From Deltaproteobacteria bacterium (lineage in GTDB: Bacteria; Desulfobacterota; Desulfomonilia; Desulfomonilales; Desulfomonilaceae), in NCBI GenBank assembly GCA_016875095.1, contig VGSG01000020.1:1-51200 (forward strand): a stretch of DNA of 51,200 nucleotides. Reading direction: 5' to 3'. The notes beneath the pieces were generated by a model. The model saw only the letters and a program-made list of their open reading frames with translations, did no database searches and was not told the DNA's origin. This document shows positions 37,151 to 46,389 of the stretch, piece after piece (position 1 is the first letter of the stretch; each line of letters starts with the position of its first letter). The translations under genes and the position numbers were made by a program.

Positions 37151-37950
37151 CCTTCCCTCCCAGCTCGAACTAACTGGTATCGCTTAAATATAAATGCGGT
37201 TTATGTGTCAAGCAAAAAAGTGCCAAAATTTCACTAATTTTGAACTTGTTTCGAGAAAACACTTACTATTCTCTAAATTAGACAGCAAATTAAATTTGTT
37301 GATGTGAATTACTTAAGCAATACATTTAGTTTATAATATAATATTTTGGTTTTATCTGATTTTCTCCTAACAAAAAGACAAGGGTGTCCCTCCCCTCCTC
37401 CTTTCGCTCGTCGTGCAGCGCGCGTTGGAGCGCGTACCCGACCCTGGCCGGGGGGGTCAGCCCCCGCGATCGGAAAGGAAGGCACACCGTAGCGCCGAGA
37501 GGTTTTCATGGCCCATCGCGCTGTAAGAAGCGCTCAGGAGGGCCGTTGGATCCGTCCAGCTCGTCGGACCCTCTCGGTTACGATCAGATCAAAACCATGT
37601 TATAATGGGAAGTTAAGGAAGATGCTTCTCAACATACTCTTCCCTCCCAGTTAAATCCCTTGAATGACTCAATTGCTCATCTCTGAAATGATGTCAAGAA
37701 AAAACGTGATTAAATTCCTTTTGTTGGAACAAAAATCTATTTCTGTGTTGAGGGATAAAGGGGGAATCAGGCGCAAGGCCACGATATAACTGATGATAGT
37801 TGGCCCCGCGGCTTGTCTCCTCGCCACCCGTCACGCCCGGAGAAGGGGCCGAAACCTGTTCCCACAGGGCCTCTGATCTCGCAAAGACCCAGGTCTGAAC
37901 GGACAAAGCCCCTTGGCTTCGAGCCTCAGCGATGGTATTTTCACTTGATC
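37151..37950. other. long AT-rich intergenic region with promoters
   Basis: About 800 bases without a supportable gene. On the minus strand TTGACA (37211-37206) with an AT-rich -10 (around 37190) probably drives the barrel-protein gene. The stretch 37190-37380 is strongly AT-rich, with a TATAATATAATATT core at about 37333-37346. On the plus strand TATAAT near 37602 could start a short transcript that includes the hairpin GGAAGA/TCTTCC (about 37617-37642). The next stretch to 37950 holds nothing I recognise. Confidence 0.4.
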
Positions 37951-39027
37951 ATGAAGAGATATCTGGCATATAGAGCAGGTCCTCAAGTTCTCAACATAAT
38001 TCGGGAAGAAGGGCTCGCTCCACGGCGCATCAAGGTCTTCGCAGCCGCAGCGGGGGGGCCCAAGTGGTTTGTGTGCGTGGGATTCGACACGGCGGTGATC
38101 CGGACCGGCTTTCTCCAAAAAGGGGATGGCCGGGTCCTCCTTGTGGGGTCCTCTGCGGGGGCCTGGAGGTGCTTGACCATAGCGTGCCGAGACCCCTTGG
38201 AAGCGTACGAGAGACTTAGGTTGGGCTATTCGAGGAGCGCCTTTACCGCCGCAGACACGCCGGAGACGGTTTCGGCCGCGTTTCGAGGCAACGTGGACCG
38301 GTTCCTCTTCGACGATCAGATCAATTATATTCTCGATCACCCGACTTATGATCTGGGAATTCAAACGGTGCGGAGCAGAGGACCGGCCGCCCTCAAGAGC
38401 GGCAACTGGCAGTTTGCGGCTTTGCTTGTCTCCGCCGCGATGAACGCGGTTTCGCCCCGAGGCATGGAACTCTTTTACGAGCGGGTAGTCTTCTATTCCG
38501 GCCGGTCAAGACCGCAGTACTTGGACAACTCTTTCAGGGGCCGCTCGGTGAAGCTGACGAACGAGAATATTCGGCAGGCCGCGCTCGCCACAGGATCGCT
38601 CCCCTATATCATGGCCGGAGTTCCGGACATTCCGGGCGCTCCTCGCGGGGTGTACCGAGACGGAGGTCTGATCGATTATCAGTTGAATCAGGACTATTGC
38701 CCCGGCCCTGAGTCGGTCACCCTCTTTTTTCACTACCAGGAGCGAATAGTCCCTAGTTGGCTCGACAAGAAGCTTACGTGGCGCAGGCCCACTCGCGGAT
38801 CGCTGGATAACGTGCTCCAGGTCTATCCCACGGAGGAGTTCCTGCGTCTGCTGCCGGACGGCAGGCTGCCGGATCGTCAGGATTTCGTGGACTTCGTTGA
38901 CGATCCCGGAGAACGTATCCGCAGGTGGGATGAGGCCTCTGAGAAAAGCGCGGCGTTGGGAGAGCAATTCATGGAGGATTGGGAATCGGGTAGAATCGGA
39001 GACCTGGTCCGACCATTTCCGGATTGA
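37951..39027 (+). CDS. patatin-like phospholipase
   Basis: A 358-residue serine lipase/acyl hydrolase of the patatin class. It has a glycine-rich oxyanion loop (AAAAGGPKWF, 31-40), the nucleophile elbow GSSAG (66-70, Ser68) and the catalytic Asp in DGG (237-239, RDGGLIDY). There is no signal peptide, so it is cytoplasmic or membrane-associated, and the lipid substrate is unknown. I start at the ATG at 37951, where homology-like sequence begins, although there is no good ribosome-binding site; the frame is open upstream to 37813. It is followed after 31 bases by the dCMP deaminase gene. Confidence 0.88.
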   Translation: MKRYLAYRAGPQVLNIIREEGLAPRRIKVFAAAAGGPKWFVCVGFDTAVIRTGFLQKGDGRVLLVGSSAGAWRCLTIACRDPLEAYERLRLGYSRSAFTAADTPETVSAAFRGNVDRFLFDDQINYILDHPTYDLGIQTVRSRGPAALKSGNWQFAALLVSAAMNAVSPRGMELFYERVVFYSGRSRPQYLDNSFRGRSVKLTNENIRQAALATGSLPYIMAGVPDIPGAPRGVYRDGGLIDYQLNQDYCPGPESVTLFFHYQERIVPSWLDKKLTWRRPTRGSLDNVLQVYPTEEFLRLLPDGRLPDRQDFVDFVDDPGERIRRWDEASEKSAALGEQFMEDWESGRIGDLVRPFPD

Positions 39028-39058
39028 GGGATGGGAGGGATCGGGAGGGCGACCAACC

Positions 39059-39676
39059 ATGAACAGACCGACCTGGCACGAATATTTTATGCTGCTGGCA
39101 AAGCTGGTGAGCGTGCGATCCACGTGCAACGTGAGAAAGATCGGCGCGGTAATCGTCCGGAACAATCGAATTCTCGCTACAGGGTACAATGGAGCGGTTC
39201 ATGGCGCTCCGCACTGCATCGATCGAGGGCCGGACTTCTGCTTGAGGCGTTGCATCGGCGCGCACGATGCGGAGAAGTACAACTACTGCATTTCAAGTCA
39301 CGCTGAAGTGAACGCAGTGGATCAGGCTGCCCGTTTCGGCATTCCTCTGGATGGATCAGCGCTCTATTGCACGCTTGAGCCATGCAACTGGTGTTACAAG
39401 CAACTCATTCAGGCAGGAATCCGTGAAATCTATTTTGAAGAGGCGTACGATTCGAGGAACAAGGAATTCGATGAGTACTGGCGCGGCATCATGCAAACCG
39501 ACGGCAATATGGAGGTCTTCCAACAGGTCCGGGTTTCGCCCGAGGCCCTGGAGATGGTCATAGGGGTATTGAAAGGCTCGTCCGCGCGGGCCATTCCGGC
39601 CACATCGCCGCACGAACCGGACAAGCTGGATCTGGAGGAGCTCAAGAGATTCATCCCGGATTCGCCTCCCGGGTAG
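39059..39676 (+). CDS. dCMP deaminase family protein
   Basis: A 205-residue zinc deaminase of the T4-Cd/DCTD type, converting dCMP to dUMP for dTMP synthesis. HAE at 81-83 (ISSHAEVNAVDQAA) and PCNWC at 109-112 are the zinc and catalytic residues. Extra cysteines before the motif (CIDRGPDFCLRRC, 53-65) fit the structural zinc of the dCMP deaminase group. GGGAGGG precedes the ATG at 39059. The C-terminal extension of about 45 residues is unassigned. It is a second deoxycytidine-nucleotide deaminase in the window, unrelated in fold to the one at 15521. Confidence 0.9.
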   Translation: MNRPTWHEYFMLLAKLVSVRSTCNVRKIGAVIVRNNRILATGYNGAVHGAPHCIDRGPDFCLRRCIGAHDAEKYNYCISSHAEVNAVDQAARFGIPLDGSALYCTLEPCNWCYKQLIQAGIREIYFEEAYDSRNKEFDEYWRGIMQTDGNMEVFQQVRVSPEALEMVIGVLKGSSARAIPATSPHEPDKLDLEELKRFIPDSPPG

Positions 39677-39727
39677 ACCCCATAGGCGTTCAAACAAGGA
39701 ATAGGCCTCTGTGATAACAAAACCTTA

Positions 39728-39812
39728 TCACCCTCCCCCTTCCCCCTCCCATCGAGGGAGGGGGTTCTGGAAACCCTCTCCCCTAGCGGGCGAGGGCAGG
39801 GTGAGGGGAATG
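39728..39812. repeat. intergenic palindromic C/G-rich repeat
   Basis: TCACCCT and AGGGTGA flank internal pairs of CCCTCCC/GGGAGGG and CCCTCTCCCC/GGGTGAGGGG-type sequences. This pattern of nested hairpins is typical of dispersed extragenic repeats between genes. Confidence 0.6.
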
Positions 39813-39960
39813 TCCAGCGCCGGAGGCCAATCCTATTTTAGCGCCTATGTGGGTAGGCCCGACCCCCGGCGAACTCGCAGGAGCCGAGATTGTTCGTGAG
39901 TCATTGCGGCTTCTCAGTCTTGGAACCTAGCCTCATGTAAATGCTTACCTTGGAGAAGGT

Positions 39961-40581
39961 ATGAAGATCAGCCATGTGCAGACGTTTTCCGAGGAGTTCC
40001 TCATTGAGAAGTTGCGCGGGATAACCATGCTAAAGGCCCCGGACGTGACGGTGTATGAAAAGGCGTTTATATCTTTGGAGAAAATTGCCGTGGAGTGTCT
40101 CTCGCCTCCGCAAAACTACATACTCCGCTCGGAATTAAAGAAGGTGCGGGAGTTGAAGTGGGCTCTGGAAGAACATGGTGTGGACCTGTTCGAGCTCAAC
40201 GGCTTCCTGCGTCTCACCCTTGACGGGCTCGATGATCCCGTGGACTTGCTTCCGCCCGTGGTGGAGGAATCCATAGAAAGGGACGGGAGTGTTCACCTCA
40301 TTGTCAATGACGGGATGCACAGAGTGTATATGGCCTATCGCGAGTGGGTGATTCCCCAGGTGATTTCCATCAGAGGCATACCCAAGCACCTCCCCTATTA
40401 TGCGTATCCGGTCCCCGGGGGTTGGGCCCGAGTGGAGGAAAGGGATGATCTGCCGCCGGGGTACCTCAAGAAATGGCATCGGATCGAGAATTACCACGCG
40501 CTCTATCGCAACTTCAATTCGCAGTTCATCAATGTGGGCGGCCCCAGGCAGTTCTCCGAGAACAAGGGTCCGGGAACCTGA
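39961..40581 (+). CDS. hypothetical protein with ParB/Srx-like DGxHR motif
   Basis: A 206-residue soluble protein with no confident family. The segment HLIVNDGMHRVYMAY (about 111-125) resembles the DGxHR loop of the ParB N-terminal/sulfiredoxin fold, where it binds nucleotide. The C-terminal part is rich in aromatic residues (YYAYPVPGGWARVEERDDLP; ENYHALYRNFNSQF). An AGAAGGT sequence lies just before the ATG. It could be an enzyme acting on a nucleotide-linked substrate. It stands alone between a repeat and a convergent gene. Confidence 0.55.
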   Translation: MKISHVQTFSEEFLIEKLRGITMLKAPDVTVYEKAFISLEKIAVECLSPPQNYILRSELKKVRELKWALEEHGVDLFELNGFLRLTLDGLDDPVDLLPPVVEESIERDGSVHLIVNDGMHRVYMAYREWVIPQVISIRGIPKHLPYYAYPVPGGWARVEERDDLPPGYLKKWHRIENYHALYRNFNSQFINVGGPRQFSENKGPGT

Positions 40582-40780
40582 CCCATTATTCGGGGCCGTG
40601 GCGGGATAGGGACCACCTTCAATTCTGACGACGCAAGGCCGTCGAACCCTTGCTTAGGAGGTTCCAATCCCCCCGCGACGAGCGGTCCTACCGAGTGAAA
40701 TCGAATTCGCATAATGGAATTCTCGTTGTGCTCAGGGGCGCGAGCGTTTGCTTCCAAAACTCTTGATCGCGTCAACGCGC

Positions 40781-41260
40781 TTAGAAGCGTTTGTCTACGG
40801 TCACGCCGCCCACAAATTCGGGAGGTGAGCCCAATTCATGAGGGGTTGGGAACACTTCGGGCAGTTTAGATCTGGAAGGAATGAGTATTGAAGCCTCAAA
40901 GAGGGCTTTCAGGTCTGGAGCAAGCGAGTAGATTCTTGATAGGCCCGACCAAAGGCCTTGAACCGGAAAAGCTTCTCGCAAACCCTTGCTCTGCTCTACT
41001 CCGACGTTCGTTCCGTCGGAATTGACAAAAACACCGCCCTTCTTGTTGGCCATCCAACCGGTGTGAAAATGAAGAGGCTCGCTGTTTGGGGCGCGGAAGG
41101 GGGGTGGGTTCTGTTTTTCAAGATATCCGACGAAGGTCGAGAGTGAGGAGAGCCCCGGCAAACCGGATATCGGCGGCACGGCGCTCGCGCTCCCGAGAAA
41201 ACCGGCTGAAATGAACAATATCAGAGGGAGAGCGATTCGTACTCGTAGCATTGCTTTCAT
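40781..41260 (-). CDS. small secreted hypothetical protein
   Basis: A 159-residue protein with a clear signal peptide (MKAMLRVRIALPLILFISAGFLGSASA). The mature part contains FHTGWMANKKGGVFVNSDGTNVG, and the C-terminus ends GGVTVDKRF. No family is recognised; it is probably periplasmic or outer-membrane-associated. AGGAGG before the ATG at 41260 fixes the start; the longer reading to 41335 has no signal. Confidence 0.6.
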   Translation of the reverse strand: MKAMLRVRIALPLILFISAGFLGSASAVPPISGLPGLSSLSTFVGYLEKQNPPPFRAPNSEPLHFHTGWMANKKGGVFVNSDGTNVGVEQSKGLREAFPVQGLWSGLSRIYSLAPDLKALFEASILIPSRSKLPEVFPTPHELGSPPEFVGGVTVDKRF

Positions 41261-41486
41261 TCGGCCGCCTCCTGGGAAATCGACTCCCTGGCCTGAATGA
41301 AGAGACCCTACGATCGGGCCCGGACCAAATTTCATTTATGATAAATATAAGTTACCTCAAGCGCCACTATTTGTCAATGTAATCGGAAGGGCAGGGGCGA
41401 AATCGGCTCCTGGTCGGCGCCGACGACGCCTGACCGGCGCTGTGCGCAGAGCGGTTCGCGAAGTGGCTGAACGGGCATTTCTTGAG

Positions 41487-41516
41487 TTTCCAAGTCAAGG
41501 ATATTTGTTCTATAAT
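41487..41516 (+). promoter_or_regulatory. sigma70-like promoter of redox operon
   Basis: A perfect TATAAT at 41511-41516 with TTTCCA (four of six) 18 bases upstream, and the start codon 33 bases downstream of the -10. It probably drives 41549 to at least 46293. Confidence 0.5.
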
Positions 41517-41548
41517 AGCGCTTAAGCCGAACGTAGGAAGGAGGATGC

Positions 41549-43546
41549 ATGAACCCGCTCGTCTTCGCGCGCTGGGGAGCGACGTGCGCGGACTTCCGCG
41601 CAAACACGGGCCTGTCTCAAGACGGAGCCCTGGAGATGTTTCCGTTCCTGCGAGATTTACCGGCGAATGTGGTAGCGGTGCTCTCCGGTAAGGGTTTCCT
41701 CGTATTTGAGGAGGGTTTCAATTTCGTTCAGCTCGTCCGAGAATACGTGGATCAGATTCAGGCCCGGTACTGCTGCGGCAAATGCTTGACCGGCATCAAG
41801 GGCACCAAGATGCTCCAGATTGCGCTGGGCAAGATCGCGCGAGGAGAAGGTGAAGAATCGGACCTCGCGCTCTTGGAGCGGGTCGGCGCAATACTGGATG
41901 AGGCGGCGAAGTGCTCGGTATGCCAGAGTTCGGGTGAACTGGTCAAAGATGGTCTGCGCTACTTCCGGCGGCAGTTCATTGATGCGATCTCCTCCGGTTT
42001 GCCTGAGCAGAACCTTTCATACATGGCCAAAATCTCGGCCCCCTGTATGACCACCTGCCCCTGTCATATCGAGATACCCACGTACATTGAGCTGCTCCAA
42101 GAGACCCGATACGCGCAGGCCCTCAGCACGATCCGCGAGGAGATGCCGCTTGCCGGAGTTACCGGCCGAGTCTGCCCCGCGCCTTGCGAACGCGCGTGTA
42201 CCCTGGCGAACATGGGAAAACCTCCGATCCCGATCAAGGTGCTCAAACGAGTGCCGGCGGATTACGAGATGCTCCACAACCTGCCTGCGCCACTGGAAAA
42301 ATTGCCGCTGACCGCGCCTCCTGTGGCCGTGGTGGGAGCCGGTCCCGCGGGACTGGCCGCAGCGTACTACCTGAACCGGCTCGGGCATCCGGTTACCATG
42401 TTCGAAGCCCTTCCGGCGCCAGGGGGCATGGTGGGGGTGGGTATACCTCCGTATCGTCAGCCTCGGGAAGTGCTCACAAGAGAGATAAGCGTAATACGTG
42501 ACCTGGGCGTGGACCTCCGGAACGGGGTCGCGTTGGGAAGAGACGTAACCATCCAGGCCTTGTTCGAGCAAGGGTTCAAGGCGGTATTCCTCGGCATCGG
42601 CTCTCACAAGTCCGTTCCCCTGGGAATCAAAGGTGAGAACGAGGGAATCCAGGGGGTCTTCTCCGGCGGGATAGATTTCCTCAGGGCGCTGAACCTTGGG
42701 CTGAACGTAACGGTGGGGGATAAGGTGATCATAGTGGGTGGCGGCAATACAGCGATTGATTGTGCACGGACCTGCCTGAGGCTTGGTTCGACCGAGGTGC
42801 ATGTGGTCTATCGCCGCACCGAGAAACAGATGCCTTCAGACCCCAGGGAAGTGGAAGATGCAATGGAAGAAGGCGCGATATTCCATTTTCTTACCCAACC
42901 CGTGGAGATCCTCTGGACAGATGGGCGAATGAAGGGCTTGCGGTGCATCAAAATGGAACTGGGCGAGCCCGACGCCTCGGGCCGAAGGAGGCCGGTTCCC
43001 GTGGAAGACTCTGAATTCGACATGGAAGCCGACACGCTTATACCTGCAATCGGTCAAAAAGCGGACTTAAGCTTTCTTTCGCCGGAGGACGAGATCGAGA
43101 TAACCCGTCAGGGCACGATCAAGGTGGACAAGCACACCATGATGACGAGTCGGTCGGGAGTCTTTGCGGGTGGAGACGCGGTAAGCGGCCCTCTTACGGT
43201 GGTGCACGGCGTTGCGGGCGGCAAGCTCGCTGCCAGAATGATGCATTCTTACCTTACCACCGGGAGGTGCGCGCCTCTCCCCGATCAAGAGATGGACGAG
43301 ATACTGCAAGCGGTCGAAAAACAAACGCATATCCTCGTGACGCCCAGACCTGAGACCCGGTTGGGAGGGAGAGATCTCCAAAAGAAATTGGATATGCGCG
43401 AACGATTGAGCACGTTCGAAGAAGTTGAATCAGGATTGAGCCAGCACAGCTCTTATATTGAATCGAGCCGCTGTCTCCGGTGCTTCCATCTGGTCTTGGC
43501 TGCGGTAAAGCGGGAAGATTATGGGGCAGCCGGCTCCCGGCAGTGA
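41549..43546 (+). CDS. NuoF-like/GltD-like FAD-NAD(P) iron-sulfur oxidoreductase
   Basis: A 665-residue fusion. Residues about 70-150 resemble the C-terminal 4Fe-4S domain of NuoF (CCGKCLTGIKGTKMLQIALGKIARGEG ... KCSVCQSSGEL), though the third ligand of the usual CxxCxxC is displaced. From about 165 it is a glutamate-synthase-small-subunit-like module: two 4Fe-4S clusters (CMTTCPCHIEIP; CPAPCERAC), the FAD motif VVGAGPAGLAAAYY (about 260), the NAD(P) motif IIVGGGNTAIDCA (about 393) and GVFAGGDAVSGP. It is probably the NAD(P)H-oxidising subunit partner of the NuoG-like protein downstream. An AGGAGG site and a promoter precede it. Confidence 0.85.
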   Translation: MNPLVFARWGATCADFRANTGLSQDGALEMFPFLRDLPANVVAVLSGKGFLVFEEGFNFVQLVREYVDQIQARYCCGKCLTGIKGTKMLQIALGKIARGEGEESDLALLERVGAILDEAAKCSVCQSSGELVKDGLRYFRRQFIDAISSGLPEQNLSYMAKISAPCMTTCPCHIEIPTYIELLQETRYAQALSTIREEMPLAGVTGRVCPAPCERACTLANMGKPPIPIKVLKRVPADYEMLHNLPAPLEKLPLTAPPVAVVGAGPAGLAAAYYLNRLGHPVTMFEALPAPGGMVGVGIPPYRQPREVLTREISVIRDLGVDLRNGVALGRDVTIQALFEQGFKAVFLGIGSHKSVPLGIKGENEGIQGVFSGGIDFLRALNLGLNVTVGDKVIIVGGGNTAIDCARTCLRLGSTEVHVVYRRTEKQMPSDPREVEDAMEEGAIFHFLTQPVEILWTDGRMKGLRCIKMELGEPDASGRRRPVPVEDSEFDMEADTLIPAIGQKADLSFLSPEDEIEITRQGTIKVDKHTMMTSRSGVFAGGDAVSGPLTVVHGVAGGKLAARMMHSYLTTGRCAPLPDQEMDEILQAVEKQTHILVTPRPETRLGGRDLQKKLDMRERLSTFEEVESGLSQHSSYIESSRCLRCFHLVLAAVKREDYGAAGSRQ

Positions 43547-43662
43547 CCTTGTGTCAGCGCAGCGTCCGGTCCGGCGAAGCGGCAAAGCCGGCATACGTGT
43601 CGGGTTGCGTTGCCGTCTTAGCTCATTGTGCTGGGATAGATTATTTTCCGGAAGGCGAAAGC

Positions 43663-46293
43663 ATGCCTAGTGTAACCATTGATGGCGTGGATGTGAACGC
43701 CACAGAAGGCGCCACTATCCTGGAAGCAGCGTCCAAGGCCGGAATCTGGATACCTACCCTCTGCTATTATCCGAAAGTGTCGCCGTCGGACTCCTGCCGC
43801 ATGTGCGTGGTGGAGGTGGAGGGCATGGACAGGCCGGTCACCGCATGTAACACGGTGGCCCTGGATGGGATGCGTGTGCTCACCGACACGGCTCGGGTTC
43901 GGAGCATGAGGGAAGAGGTTATGAAGCTGATCCTCATGGACCACCCCCTCGATTGTCCCACATGCCCGGCGGCAGGCGAGTGCGACATTCAGAATATTAC
44001 GTACCGCCTGGGAATTTACGGCACCGATTTTCCGCTGAGGCCGCGAGAGGAGCCTCCGGTCAGGAATTGGCCGCTGATCGAATACAACCCGAACCTGTGC
44101 ATCACGTGCCTCCGTTGCGTGAAGGTCTGCCATGAGGAGATAGGCGCAAGCGCCCTGAGACTCAGAGGCGCGGGGTACGACGCGCGCATCGACACCAGCG
44201 ACGGCGCCGCGCTTTCTTGCGACTTCTGCGGGGAATGTGTGGAGGCCTGTCCTACGGGGGCCATGTCGAATAAGGTGTTTCGTCGATGGGCCCGATCGTG
44301 GGAATTTACCAAAGTAGCTACGGTTTGTCCCCTCTGCTCCGCCGGCTGCCGCATGGAAGCAAACGTCAAAGACCAACGCATTTTCAGGATAACCACGGAC
44401 CTGGACACTCATAATCGAGGCACGCTTTGCGTCGGAGGTCGCTTTGGGTTTGACTTTGTGCATAGCCAAGAGCGGCTGCTCACCCCCCTGCTCCGCCGAG
44501 ACGGTAAGCTCCAACCGGCTTCGTGGGAAGAAGCGGTGAACTTCGTGGCAGGAAAGCTCCGCCTAATTATCGGGGAATCCGGCCCCGAGAGCGTTGCCGG
44601 TCTTGCATCCCCACGGTTAACCAATGAGGATTGCTACGCGTTTCAGAAATTCTTCCGAGGAGTCGTCGGCACGCACAATGTGGATAGCGAAGCCCGTTTC
44701 AGCTTCCTCCGGGTTCAACGCGCCCTGGAACTCACGCTCGGCGTCCGAGGCGCAACCAATACCCTTGAGGAGCTGCTCACTACCGGCGCCATCTTTGTAG
44801 TCGGCATCGATCCCCTGGAAGAGACCCCCGCGCTCGGGTGGAAGATCAAGAGCGCCGCCCGCCGGTACGATAGCAAAGTGATCGTGGCAAATTCACGGAG
44901 CACCAGCCTCGATCCCTTCGCGATGGTGAGGCTCCGGATGCGTCCATACTCCGAGAGCGATTTGATTCTGGGGATCATGAAAGTGATTTTGGAATTGGAT
45001 ATTTGGGACAAAAAGTTCATCCATGCCAAGACAAGTAACTTCATTCCTATGAAGAACCTGCTTGACAAGATATCTCTTGCAGGCATTTTGAAGAGGACCG
45101 GCGTTTCGCGAGAAAGCCTGGAACACGCGGCTAGGCTGTTCGCGGAAGCGTCCGAGGCCGCGATCATATTCGGCGGGGATGTGATCCTTCAGGAAAATGG
45201 CCTCCAATGTGTCATGAACCTTGCCAATCTGGCTCTGCTCACCGGCAACGTGGGGCGGCCCAAGGCAGGGCTCTACCCCATTTTCGAGAAGGGAAACATT
45301 GTGGGGCTCTGTGATGCGGGGATTATGCCCGAGCACATGCCGGGATATCAGTCTGTCGCCGAATCGAGAGATCTGTTTGAGGGAGTCTGGCGGCGGGATC
45401 TGCCCTACTCTAAGGGCCTGACGGTCACCGAGATGATTCGGGGACTGGAATCGGGCAGCGTTCGGGCGCTGTATATAGCCGGCGCGGACCCGCTGACCGA
45501 CTATCCGTATTCAAGTCGGTTCGCAGCGGCTTTCGATAAGGCCGAGCTGCTGGTGGCGCAAGATCTCTTTCTGAGTCCCACGGCGGAGAAAGCTCACTGT
45601 GTCTTTCCCGCGTCCTCGTTTGTGGAGAAGGAAGGGACATTCACCAATATCGAGCACCGGATCCAGAAGCTGAACCGAGTGTTGCCCCCACCGGGTGAGG
45701 CCAGGCCTGACTGGGGCGCGCTGGAGGCGGTGGCTACCGCAATGGGTCGGCCGATGGGATACTTCAGCTCGCGAGACATATTCAGGGAAATGGCTCTGAC
45801 CATACCGTTCTTGCGAGGCCTGCGATGGCGCGATCTAGACGGAGACGGCGTAATCCTGCAGCCGCCTGCTGCGACATCCGAACGGGCGAGAGGGGGCAAA
45901 GCGTACGCGTTCGCTCCCGTGCGCACATGGGAAAAGCCGACGCCGCTGGATGCCGCGGAGTATCCTTTTGAGATGATGGTAGGGCGGTCCATGTATCAAT
46001 TCGGGGCTACCTCGACGAGATCCAGGCACTTGCGGGAACTATGCGCAGAAGGGTATGTGGAGATAAATCCGGAGGACGCCCGGCAGCTCGGCCTGGCTAA
46101 GGGTGATCGGGTGGAAGTCTCATCGCCCGGCGGCTCGTTTGTGTCCCCCGTGCGGGTCTCTGATGCGGTGCAGCGCGGGATGGTCTTTGCCATATCTAAT
46201 TTCCCGGGGTTAGGTGTCTATAACTTGTACCAGGAGAACACCACGGTGTGCAGGGTGAAGCTTTCTTCCGTCACCGTGAGCTCCGGGAGCTGA
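43663..46293 (+). CDS. NuoG/formate dehydrogenase alpha-like iron-sulfur molybdopterin-fold subunit
   Basis: An 876-residue multi-cluster protein. In order: a 2Fe-2S ferredoxin domain (about 1-80, CYYPKVSPSDSCRMC), a His-Cys cluster (DHPLDCPTCPAAGECD), two 4Fe-4S clusters (CITCLRCVKVC; CDFCGECVEACP), then the molybdopterin-oxidoreductase fold with its own 4Fe-4S site (CPLCSAGCRM ... GTLCVGG) and a C-terminal dinucleotide-binding domain. At the position of the active-site Sec/Cys-His of formate dehydrogenases it reads VDSEARFSFLRV, so it lacks the Mo/W ligand and should be a NuoG-like electron conduit rather than a formate dehydrogenase. GGAAGGCG precedes the ATG. It is paired with the NuoF/GltD fusion 116 bases upstream. 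Confidence 0.85.
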   Translation: MPSVTIDGVDVNATEGATILEAASKAGIWIPTLCYYPKVSPSDSCRMCVVEVEGMDRPVTACNTVALDGMRVLTDTARVRSMREEVMKLILMDHPLDCPTCPAAGECDIQNITYRLGIYGTDFPLRPREEPPVRNWPLIEYNPNLCITCLRCVKVCHEEIGASALRLRGAGYDARIDTSDGAALSCDFCGECVEACPTGAMSNKVFRRWARSWEFTKVATVCPLCSAGCRMEANVKDQRIFRITTDLDTHNRGTLCVGGRFGFDFVHSQERLLTPLLRRDGKLQPASWEEAVNFVAGKLRLIIGESGPESVAGLASPRLTNEDCYAFQKFFRGVVGTHNVDSEARFSFLRVQRALELTLGVRGATNTLEELLTTGAIFVVGIDPLEETPALGWKIKSAARRYDSKVIVANSRSTSLDPFAMVRLRMRPYSESDLILGIMKVILELDIWDKKFIHAKTSNFIPMKNLLDKISLAGILKRTGVSRESLEHAARLFAEASEAAIIFGGDVILQENGLQCVMNLANLALLTGNVGRPKAGLYPIFEKGNIVGLCDAGIMPEHMPGYQSVAESRDLFEGVWRRDLPYSKGLTVTEMIRGLESGSVRALYIAGADPLTDYPYSSRFAAAFDKAELLVAQDLFLSPTAEKAHCVFPASSFVEKEGTFTNIEHRIQKLNRVLPPPGEARPDWGALEAVATAMGRPMGYFSSRDIFREMALTIPFLRGLRWRDLDGDGVILQPPAATSERARGGKAYAFAPVRTWEKPTPLDAAEYPFEMMVGRSMYQFGATSTRSRHLRELCAEGYVEINPEDARQLGLAKGDRVEVSSPGGSFVSPVRVSDAVQRGMVFAISNFPGLGVYNLYQENTTVCRVKLSSVTVSSGS

Positions 46294-46389
46294 TGGGTCG
46301 AGAGACAACCGGGAATCGGTTCTCGTGATCCTTCGGGCCCCGGATCCCAGGCATGCAATTCCTATTGAATCAGAGAGAAGGAGGTTGGA

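Noticed and set aside
39728-39812. Possible CRISPR or insertion-sequence end
   Set aside because: No regular repeat-spacer pattern, no cas or transposase gene; it is a single nested hairpin repeat.
43618-44514. 298-residue minus-strand open frame
   Set aside because: Antisense to the NuoG-like gene; low-information His/Arg-rich translation.
43663-46293. Selenocysteine formate dehydrogenase
   Set aside because: There is no in-frame TGA and no Cys at the active-site position; the region reads EARFSFL.
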